Source of the DNA: Marinilabiliaceae bacterium
GTDB lineage: Bacteria > Bacteroidota > Bacteroidia > Bacteroidales > Marinilabiliaceae
Direction of reading: 5' to 3'
Length of the DNA: 64,000 nt
NCBI GenBank assembly: GCA_016933045.1
Contig: JAFGBR010000055.1
Span: forward strand, 1-64,000
Below are positions 56,998-64,000 of the stretch, piece by piece. Positions within the stretch are counted from its first letter, which is position 1. Each line of letters starts with the position of its first letter. The notes under the pieces were generated by a model. That model was not told the DNA's origin. It did not search any database and worked only from the letters and a program-made list of their open reading frames with translations. A program made the position numbers and the translations under genes.

Positions 56998-58113
56998 ATG
57001 AGTAAAGTAGCATTAATAACAGGTGTAACAGGACAAGATGGAGCCTATTTAACCGAGTTTTTGTTAAAAAAAGGATACATCGTTCATGGAATAAAAAGAC
57101 GTTCTTCGTTGTTTAATACTGATAGGATAGATCATTTATATCAGGATCCACACGTTGAAAATCGTAATTTTATAATGCATTATGGAGATCTAACAGATTC
57201 GACTAATTTGATTCGAATAATTCAGGAAACACAACCCGATGAGATTTACAATCTTGCAGCCATGAGTCATGTTGGTGTTAGTTTTGATACTCCGGAATAT
57301 ACAGCTAATGCCGATGGAATAGGAACTCTTCGTATTTTAGAAGCAATAAGACTTTTAGGGCTTGCCGAAAAAACCAGATTTTATCAGGCTTCAACAAGTG
57401 AATTGTATGGTATGGTACAGCAGGTGCCTCAAACTGAGAAAACTCCGTTTTATCCACGTTCTCCTTATGCAGTTGCAAAGTTATATGGGTATTGGATAAC
57501 TGTAAATTATAGGGAAGCATACGGAATGTATGCCTGTAATGGTATTTTATTTAATCATGAATCGCCTATTAGGGGTGAGACTTTTGTTACAAGAAAAATA
57601 ACTCGTGCAACATCGCGAATTGTTTTAGGATTACAAAAAAAACTGTATTTGGGAAATCTATCGGCTAAACGTGACTGGGGGCATGCAAAGGATTATGTTA
57701 AAGCTATGTATCTTATGCTTCAACAAAATAAGCCTGAAGATTATGTTATTGCAACCGGTGTAACTACCGAAATCAGGGATATGGTAAAAATGGCATTTAA
57801 TTATGTGGGTGTTGAATTGGAATTTAAGGGAACTGGTGTAGATGAAAAAGGTATTGTGGTTTCATGTTCTAATCCAAAATATAACCTGAATCCAGGATCA
57901 GTAGTTGTGGCAGTTGATCCCCGATATTTTCGTCCAACAGAGGTCGATTTGTTAATTGGTGATCCTACAAAAGCTAAAACAAACCTGGGATGGGAACCGA
58001 AATATGATCTTGAAATGTTAGTGAAAGATATGATGGATGGAGATTTAAAACTGATGGAGAAAGAGTTGCACCTGAGAGATGGAGGATACCAAACTTTAAA
58101 TTATTTTGAATAA
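56998..58113 (+). CDS. gmd: GDP-mannose 4,6-dehydratase
   Basis: A 371-residue SDR enzyme converting GDP-mannose to GDP-4-keto-6-deoxymannose, the first step to GDP-fucose. Seen in order are [53 protein letters not shown] and the catalytic YAVAK, then [18 protein letters not shown] and [16 protein letters not shown]. All parts are typical and full-length. It is followed 110 nt downstream by the second enzyme of the pathway. Confidence 0.97.
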   Translation: MSKVALITGVTGQDGAYLTEFLLKKGYIVHGIKRRSSLFNTDRIDHLYQDPHVENRNFIMHYGDLTDSTNLIRIIQETQPDEIYNLAAMSHVGVSFDTPEYTANADGIGTLRILEAIRLLGLAEKTRFYQASTSELYGMVQQVPQTEKTPFYPRSPYAVAKLYGYWITVNYREAYGMYACNGILFNHESPIRGETFVTRKITRATSRIVLGLQKKLYLGNLSAKRDWGHAKDYVKAMYLMLQQNKPEDYVIATGVTTEIRDMVKMAFNYVGVELEFKGTGVDEKGIVVSCSNPKYNLNPGSVVVAVDPRYFRPTEVDLLIGDPTKAKTNLGWEPKYDLEMLVKDMMDGDLKLMEKELHLRDGGYQTLNYFE

Positions 58114-58223
58114 TCTGTTGGTTCTGATAAATGATACTTTCATGAGTAAAAACTGTTAATAATACATTAATATACTTGATGGAAGTTTTACTTGACCGAT
58201 TAATTAACTAAAAAAATAACGGA

Positions 58224-59306
58224 GTGAAAACAGAATCGAAAATATTTGTGGCAGGACATAAGGGACTGGTTGGTTCTTCTATTGTTCGTACGTTGCAAGC
58301 AAAAGGATATAATAATATAATTTGTAAAACAAGGCAGGAGGTCGATTTAAGTAATCTTAGTGCAGTTTACTCGTTTTTTGAATCGGAAAAACCTGAGTAT
58401 GTTGTATTAGCAGCCGCGAAAGTGGGTGGTATTATGGCCAATAATACTTATCGTGCCGATTTTATATTCGAAAATTTGCAAATACAAAATAACGTTATTT
58501 CTGCATGTTGGAAATTCGGGGTTAAAAAAATGTTGTTCCTGGGAAGTTCGTGTATATACCCCAAAGCAGCTCCTCAGCCAATAAAGGAGAATTATTTACT
58601 TACCGATATTTTGGAGTATACTAATGAGCCTTATGCAATATCGAAAATTGCAGGTATTAAAATGTGCGAATCGTTTAATTTACAGTATGGTACTAATTTT
58701 ATTGCGGTTATGCCAACCAATTTGTATGGACCTAATGATAATTACGATTTGGAAAAAAGTCATGTTTTGCCTGCAATGATTAGGAAAATGCACCTGGGAA
58801 AATGTTTGTACATGAATGATTGGACTTCATTGAAACATGATTTGAACAAAAGACCTGTGGAAGGTGTTAATGGTGAAGCAAATAATGATGATATATTATC
58901 AATTTTGTCCAAATATGGAATAGTTAAAGATGAAAAATCAGTAAAAATTTGTCTTTGGGGATCCGGAAGTCCTTATCGTGAATTTTTGCATTCTGATGAT
59001 ATGGCTGATGCTTGTGTGTATTTGATGGAAAAAATTGATTTTGATGATTTAAAGAGAGAGTATGGTGATGAAATTCGAAATACTCACATAAATATAGGTA
59101 CAGGTGATGATATTACCATAAAAGATCTTGCATATTTAATTAAAAGTGTTGTTGGGTTTAAAGGAGATATTGAATGGGATAGTACAAAACCAGATGGTAC
59201 TTTTCGTAAGTTATTGGATGTGTCAAAAATGAAAAGTTTAGGATGGCAAGCTCAAATTCAACTAAGAGAAGGAATTGATCGGGTTTATTCGGGTTATTTG
59301 GTTTAG
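58224..59306 (+). CDS. fcl: GDP-L-fucose synthase
   Basis: A 360-residue epimerase-reductase that finishes GDP-L-fucose. Landmarks are VAGHKGLVGSSIVR, AAAKVGGIMANNTYRADF, LGSSCIYPKAAPQPI and the catalytic YAISK, and LYGPNDNYDLEKSHVLPA. It is about 40 residues longer than the E. coli enzyme because of an insert around residues 200-240 (NDWTSLKHDLNKRPVEG and the following acidic stretch), a form also seen in other Bacteroidota as far as I recall. It starts with GTG at 58224, 110 nt after gmd. Confidence 0.95.
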   Translation: MKTESKIFVAGHKGLVGSSIVRTLQAKGYNNIICKTRQEVDLSNLSAVYSFFESEKPEYVVLAAAKVGGIMANNTYRADFIFENLQIQNNVISACWKFGVKKMLFLGSSCIYPKAAPQPIKENYLLTDILEYTNEPYAISKIAGIKMCESFNLQYGTNFIAVMPTNLYGPNDNYDLEKSHVLPAMIRKMHLGKCLYMNDWTSLKHDLNKRPVEGVNGEANNDDILSILSKYGIVKDEKSVKICLWGSGSPYREFLHSDDMADACVYLMEKIDFDDLKREYGDEIRNTHINIGTGDDITIKDLAYLIKSVVGFKGDIEWDSTKPDGTFRKLLDVSKMKSLGWQAQIQLREGIDRVYSGYLV

Positions 59307-59322
59307 CTTGTAAAAAAAAAAG

Positions 59323-60498
59323 ATGTACAATTTTGATAAGTTTATTCCTCGTGAAGGAACACATGCTTATAAGTTGGAGTTTCGTAAAAAGGTTTTCGGC
59401 AGCGATGATGTATTGCCTTTGTGGGTGGCCGATATGGATATTGAAACCCCTCGCGAAGTAGCTGATGTGATACAGCAAAGATCCTTACACGAAATATACG
59501 GTTATACAGTTCGTGGCTCATGGTTTCAGCAATCTATTATGGATTGGCAGTTGCGACGACATCAGTGGCATGTGCGGGAGGAATGGATCGAATATGCACC
59601 GGGAGTTGTGCCATCGTTAGTTATTGCAATAATGGCATTTACTAATCCTGATGATAAGGTATTGATTCAAACTCCGGTTTACCCTCCATTTTACTCGGTT
59701 GTTAAGGATAATAATCGCGAATTGGTTACAAATCCTTTAGTTGAAGAAAATGGTAAATTTTTTATTGATTTTGATTTGTTTGATAAGCAAACATTAGATC
59801 CTAAACTTAAATTGTTTATTTTATGTAACCCACATAATCCGATTAGTCGAGTTTGGACTAGAGATGAATTACTTAAGATTGCCGGGATATGTATTAAAAA
59901 TAATGTATTAATAATATCTGATGAAATTCATAGCGATTTAATGCTGTTTGACAATAAGCACATTCCTATTGCATCGTTGGGCGATGATATAGCCCGGAAT
60001 ACCATTACATGTATGGCGGCAAGTAAAACCTTTAATATTGCCGGTTTTTCTACATCGTATATTATTACATCTAATCGTAAGCTTATGTTGGAATATCGCA
60101 GAGTTTTAATGTCATTACATTTGTTTACAGGTAATGTTTTTGGTGCTATTGCAACAGATGCTGCTTATAGATATGGAGAATCTTGGTTAAATGCTTTATT
60201 ACAATATTTGGAAGTAAATGTAAGATATGTGCAGGATTTTTTTAATAACTATTTGCCCGAAGTTAACGTAACAGATCCTCAGGCTACTTTTTTATTATGG
60301 CTTGATTTTAGGAAGTGGGATTTATTGCAACCCGATTTAAATAATTTTATGGTTGATAAAGCAAAAGTGGCATTAAACGATGGAGCATCGTTTGGTGAAA
60401 ACGGAAAAGGTTTTATGCGGTTAAATGTTGGAAGTCCCCGGTTGATGATTGAAGATGGCTTAAATAGAATATTGAGAGCAAGAAAAATGAAAATGTAA
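59323..60498 (+). CDS. MalY/PatB-type aminotransferase (probable C-S lyase)
   Basis: A 391-residue fold-type I PLP enzyme. The N-terminus MYNFDKFIPREGTHAYKLEF and LPLWVADMDIETPREV are MalY/PatB marks, the PLP Lys lies in AASKTFNIAGFSTSYII, and the NPHNPISRVWTRDEL motif follows the family. Members cleave cystathionine or other cysteine conjugates (beta C-S lyase). It starts 16 nt after fcl, probably by chance rather than shared function. Confidence 0.9.
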   Translation: MYNFDKFIPREGTHAYKLEFRKKVFGSDDVLPLWVADMDIETPREVADVIQQRSLHEIYGYTVRGSWFQQSIMDWQLRRHQWHVREEWIEYAPGVVPSLVIAIMAFTNPDDKVLIQTPVYPPFYSVVKDNNRELVTNPLVEENGKFFIDFDLFDKQTLDPKLKLFILCNPHNPISRVWTRDELLKIAGICIKNNVLIISDEIHSDLMLFDNKHIPIASLGDDIARNTITCMAASKTFNIAGFSTSYIITSNRKLMLEYRRVLMSLHLFTGNVFGAIATDAAYRYGESWLNALLQYLEVNVRYVQDFFNNYLPEVNVTDPQATFLLWLDFRKWDLLQPDLNNFMVDKAKVALNDGASFGENGKGFMRLNVGSPRLMIEDGLNRILRARKMKM

Positions 60499-60583
60499 CG
60501 TTATTTTATAACTATTAGAGCCTCTTTTTGATAATTGCAAGATGTTTATTGCTTTTTTTGAATTAATGAAATTTGTAATGTAT

Positions 60584-62263
60584 ATGATGAAGGTGTTTGG
60601 GAGTGTTGTTATGATTCTAATGGTTTTGACAGCAGATATTGTTTTTGCTGCCGAATCGGATGATAAATTGTTGAAAATACTCAATGAGGAGTTGAAAAGA
60701 GAACAAAATGGTTTGAAAAATGAAAAGTATCCGCCTTATTTTATCTCGTACAGGATTGCTGAATCTAAGCAAGTTTTTTGTTTAGGAAGTATGGGAACTC
60801 TTATTCAATCAGATACAATTCATCAGCGTATTCTTCAAACAAATGTTCGGATTGGCAATTATCAACACGATAATACGCGTGACGTACAGGAATTGGGCGT
60901 GCCTGTTGGTGAGAGTATTCAGTTTTTAACACTTGAAGATATTGAAGAGCCAATAAAAATGGCTATTTGGCAATCGACAGACCAGGCTTATACCTCGGCA
61001 TTGGACAATTATCAAAGTTTGTTGTTAAATAAAAAATTTGAAGAGCAGGATACTATACCCGATTTTATTAAACAAGATTCATTGAATTATTACGAAGATG
61101 CTGTAAATATTGAGTCATTTAATTTTGAAGAATGGAATAAAAAGGTAAAAAAATACTCTGAATTACTTAACCAAGATCCTAATATTTTAAGTGGTACAGC
61201 CCAGTTAAGATTTATTATGGATCGTAGATATTATTTCTCTTCTGAGGGAGTAAGTATAGTTCATAATTCTGTTAAATGTTATCTTTCTGTTAATGGTACT
61301 ATAAATGGAATAGATAATGTTCCAGTTCAATTATCTATTCAGCATTATGCTCCGGTTCCCGATTCGTTACCCAATGAAGAAGTTATTATAAAACAAGTAA
61401 AAGATCTTGTAAGTAAGTTAAATGAGTTGCGTAATGCCCCTTATGCAGAACCTTATGAAGGACCTGCAATTTTAAGTGCCAATGCATCGGGTGTTTTTTT
61501 TCACGAAATATTTGGACATCGTATTGAAGGCCAGAGAATGCGGAGTGATCATGATGGTCAGACATTTAAAAATAAAATTGGATATTCAGTGCTACCAAAA
61601 GAATTTACAGTTATTTCAGACCCAACAGCATCGTATTTTGATGATTTAATGTTAAGTGGTAATTATTTATACGACGATCAGGGGGTTAAGTCGCAAAGGG
61701 TAACAGTTGTTGAAAATGGTATATTAAAAGAATTTTTAATGTCGCGAACACCATTGAGTCAGAGTAGCAGATCGAATGGACACGGCCGTTGCGAATTGGG
61801 TAATAGTCCTGTTGCCAGACAATCGAATCTTATTATTCAATCGAATGAACAATACTCAATGGAGAAGCTTCGGAAGATGTTGATAAAAGAGTGTAAACGA
61901 CAGAAAAAACCGTATGGTTATTATTTTGCAGAGGTAACCGGTGGTTTTACAAATACATCGCGATATAATCCTAATGCATTTGAAGTAATACCAGTTGAGG
62001 TTTATAGAATATATGCCGATGGTAGTCCTGATGAATTAGTTAGAGGCGTTAATTTAATTGGAACACCGTTAGCTATGTTTGCCGAGATTGAGGCAGCCGG
62101 TGATAGTTATGAGGTTTTTAATGGTTTTTGTGGAGCAGAGTCAGGTTCAATACCCGTGAGTGCAGTGGCTCCGGCTTTGTTTGTTAAACAAATTGAAACA
62201 CAGCGTGAACCAACGTATAAATTAAAACCGGCTTTATTAAGTCGCCCAGACTTGAAACAGTAA
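60584..62263 (+). CDS. Exported TldD/PmbA-family metallopeptidase with HExxxH motif
   Basis: About 559 residues. The start MMKVFGSVVMILMVLTADIV at 60584 gives a signal peptide with an AxA-like site (VFAAES); ATGs at 60542, 60566 and 60578 are alternatives. The zinc motif HEIFGH (His307 and His311 in this numbering) and the later FCGAESGSIPVSAVAPAL with its Cys correspond to the metal site of TldD peptidases. Other parts are GPAILSANASGVFF and GRCELGNSPVARQSNLII. TldD/TldE are usually cytosolic and process small peptides such as microcins and RiPPs, so a signal peptide here is unusual. A second, related gene follows with 2 nt spacing. Confidence 0.87.
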   Translation: MMKVFGSVVMILMVLTADIVFAAESDDKLLKILNEELKREQNGLKNEKYPPYFISYRIAESKQVFCLGSMGTLIQSDTIHQRILQTNVRIGNYQHDNTRDVQELGVPVGESIQFLTLEDIEEPIKMAIWQSTDQAYTSALDNYQSLLLNKKFEEQDTIPDFIKQDSLNYYEDAVNIESFNFEEWNKKVKKYSELLNQDPNILSGTAQLRFIMDRRYYFSSEGVSIVHNSVKCYLSVNGTINGIDNVPVQLSIQHYAPVPDSLPNEEVIIKQVKDLVSKLNELRNAPYAEPYEGPAILSANASGVFFHEIFGHRIEGQRMRSDHDGQTFKNKIGYSVLPKEFTVISDPTASYFDDLMLSGNYLYDDQGVKSQRVTVVENGILKEFLMSRTPLSQSSRSNGHGRCELGNSPVARQSNLIIQSNEQYSMEKLRKMLIKECKRQKKPYGYYFAEVTGGFTNTSRYNPNAFEVIPVEVYRIYADGSPDELVRGVNLIGTPLAMFAEIEAAGDSYEVFNGFCGAESGSIPVSAVAPALFVKQIETQREPTYKLKPALLSRPDLKQ

Positions 62264-62265
62264 AA

Positions 62266-64000
62266 ATGATTCACATGATTTTTTTTAAAAAAATAGTTTT
62301 CGTAATTACCTTTGCCTTTTCATCTTTTTTATTTTCAGCACAGCAAAAGAGCAATTCCGAAATAGTTCACAGTGCAATTAGTGATGAATTGAAACGTTGT
62401 ATTGATAGTTTGAAGCAGAAAGATTGTTCTCCGTTTTTTATGGATTTTGGACTTTCGCATACCAAGTCGTATGAAGTTCTTTCTACTTTGGGAGGTGTTA
62501 TTTTTTTGGGCGAAAACGGAGAGCTTGATTTCTCGTCACGATTAATGATTGGATCTTATCATTTTAATGATGAGAATTTTTCTTCTCATGCTTCAGAAGA
62601 AGATAATGATGAATTAGCAATACCATATCATTTATTACCTGAAAATCCTGATTATTTTTCAATTCGAATGGCTTTATGGGGAAGTGCAGAGCGTATATAT
62701 CGGTCGGCTTGTAAAACCTATAAAGATAAATTAAACACTCTATTGAATAATAATAAATCGTTAGATGATTATCCGCTTGAAGATTTTTCAAAAGAAGACA
62801 CTTTGGTGTATATCGATAATTCTAATGATGATCAGGTTGTTAAAAATGATAAATGGAAGCAATTGGCATGTACATTGTCAGCAGAATTTAAGAATTATCC
62901 GAAAATAATTAATTCGGTAGTTTATATTGGAAATTATGCTTCAAATTATTATTTCCATAACACAGAAGGGACTAGAGTTCAGTTTCCAATTCAAAGTATA
63001 AAAATATTTATTAGTGCAGTTGCCAGAAACGAAGGTGAAAGTAGTGCGGCTTCGTCAATAAATTTTGTTGGTTTAACAGAAACTGATTTGCCATCGGTAG
63101 ATTCGTTATTGAAAGCTACGAACTTTTTTGCATCTAAATTAGTTGAGGCTTTAAGTTTTCCTGTTATTGATGAAGAATATAACGGGCCGATATTGTACGA
63201 AGATATTGCAGCGTCAGAATTGTTTCAGAGTTCACTTTTTCATGGAAATAGATTTGTTGCCAGCCGTGCAGATATGAGTGACAGCCATAGTGCTTTTTAT
63301 TTGCCTGATAAGCCAACGGCCAATGCTTTTGAACGAAAAATGGATAAGATTATTGTTGATAAATCGTTGTCGGTGGTATCACTGCCAACATTGAAAAACT
63401 ACAAAGGACAAAATATGGTTGGATCATATTTTGTTGATGCCGAAGGTGTTAAGCCCTCTGATTCTTTGGTGTTGATTGAAAATGGTATACTTAAAGGGAT
63501 GTTTAACGATAGGGTTCCTACATTTATGGTTCCTAAGTCAACAGGGCATAAACAGGTTTATATAACACGTAGTGGAACCCGTAGGGCAATGGGGCCGGGT
63601 GTTATTAAGATAAATTGTACAAATGGTTATTCTCGTAAAGACTTAAAAGCAAAGCTTATTGAAAAGGCAAAGAATGATGATTTAGACTATGCGTATATTA
63701 TTCGTAAAGGGACAAAAGATTCACCATTTTATAGTTTGTATAAAGTTGATTTAGATAATGGTGCTGAAACGCCGGTTCGTTATTTTTCAATTCCAATAGC
63801 TGATATTGATAATTTAAAAGATAATGCTTTTTTTGGTAATGCTGAATGTGTAAATAATTGTAATTTAGGACGAAGTGGGTTTTTAAGTCATCAGGAAGGA
63901 AACAGACCTGGTTATAGCGATGGTGATGGCATGCCTATTTCAATTATTTCGCCCGATGCAGTACTTGTTGATAAACAGAAGCTTATTGTTAAAACCGAAC
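62266..64000 (+). CDS. Exported TldD/PmbA-family protein without HExxxH (partial, cut by window end)
   Basis: At least 578 residues; the frame is open at the window edge. It begins with a signal peptide (FFKKIVFVITFAFSSFFFSAQ), with ATGs at 62266 and 62275. The first half parallels the preceding protein (LKRCIDSLKQKDCSPFFMDF, FSIRMALWGSAERIYRSACK, NYYFHNTEGTRVQFP). At the site of the zinc motif, the neighbouring segment reads DIAASELFQSSLFHGNRFVA and no HExxxH is seen, so this looks like the catalytically inert, TldE-type partner. The pair most likely forms a heteromer in the periplasm. Confidence 0.85.
   Translation, partial: MIHMIFFKKIVFVITFAFSSFLFSAQQKSNSEIVHSAISDELKRCIDSLKQKDCSPFFMDFGLSHTKSYEVLSTLGGVIFLGENGELDFSSRLMIGSYHFNDENFSSHASEEDNDELAIPYHLLPENPDYFSIRMALWGSAERIYRSACKTYKDKLNTLLNNNKSLDDYPLEDFSKEDTLVYIDNSNDDQVVKNDKWKQLACTLSAEFKNYPKIINSVVYIGNYASNYYFHNTEGTRVQFPIQSIKIFISAVARNEGESSAASSINFVGLTETDLPSVDSLLKATNFFASKLVEALSFPVIDEEYNGPILYEDIAASELFQSSLFHGNRFVASRADMSDSHSAFYLPDKPTANAFERKMDKIIVDKSLSVVSLPTLKNYKGQNMVGSYFVDAEGVKPSDSLVLIENGILKGMFNDRVPTFMVPKSTGHKQVYITRSGTRRAMGPGVIKINCTNGYSRKDLKAKLIEKAKNDDLDYAYIIRKGTKDSPFYSLYKVDLDNGAETPVRYFSIPIADIDNLKDNAFFGNAECVNNCNLGRSGFLSHQEGNRPGYSDGDGMPISIISPDAVLVDKQKLIVKTE

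Overview
The window looks like a chromosomal segment of a member of the Bacteroidota, most likely class Bacteroidia. It is AT-rich, mostly lacks Shine-Dalgarno sites, and uses the Bacteroidota promoter type (TTTG, about 20 nt, TAnnTTTG). It also carries a SusC/SusD pair, type IX secretion (T9SS) C-terminal sorting domains, and a sodium-pumping methylmalonyl-CoA decarboxylase operon. The exact order or genus cannot be fixed from the sequence alone.

Layout. 1-4446: an IS4-type transposase remnant and a decayed gene for a roughly 1300-residue secreted protein, broken by two in-frame stops and a one-base frameshift. 5013-9565: methylmalonyl-CoA epimerase and the biotin-dependent, Na+-translocating decarboxylase (mmdA, gamma subunit fused to a lamin-tail domain, biotin carrier, beta pump). 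9869-15365: SusC, SusD and a third surface lipoprotein. 15423-18675: a cobalamin nucleotide-loop operon (cobT, cobS, phosphatase, cobU) behind a cobalamin riboswitch with a clear promoter. 18743-33864: housekeeping genes (lolA, ftsK, response regulator, mazG, phoH, purC, Nudix fusion, RsmI-like methylase, CotH-type secreted protein, metallo-hydrolase, MFS). 34051-43611: beta-helix T9SS protein, LTA-synthase-like protein, FetAB-like exporter, ABC-F protein, and a B12-binding radical SAM protein coupled to a glycosyltransferase. 43702-47074: an acetolactate synthase and aminotransferase operon behind two consecutive leader-peptide attenuators. 47118-55824: PIF1-like helicase, two radical SAM proteins, DUF4197 lipoprotein, a ZapB-like/ZapA pair and RNase Y. 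55973-59306: nucleotide-sugar genes (WbpP-like epimerase, gmd, fcl). 59323-64000: MalY-like aminotransferase and two exported TldD/PmbA-family proteins, the last cut by the window end.

The most striking feature is upstream of ilvB. Two short ORFs encode peptides with runs of 9 and 11 consecutive Ile/Leu/Val codons. Each is followed by an intrinsic terminator, and in each case an alternative antiterminator helix can be drawn between the last codons of the peptide and the 5' side of the terminator. This is a tandem branched-chain amino acid attenuator controlling an acetolactate synthase without an adjacent small subunit, plus an aminotransferase of undefined substrate.

Other notable points are an ABC-F protein whose degenerate residues all fall in one of its two composite ATP sites, a YciB-like/Nudix fusion, a lamin-tail/OadG fusion, and an exported TldD-like pair in which only one member keeps the HExxxH zinc motif.
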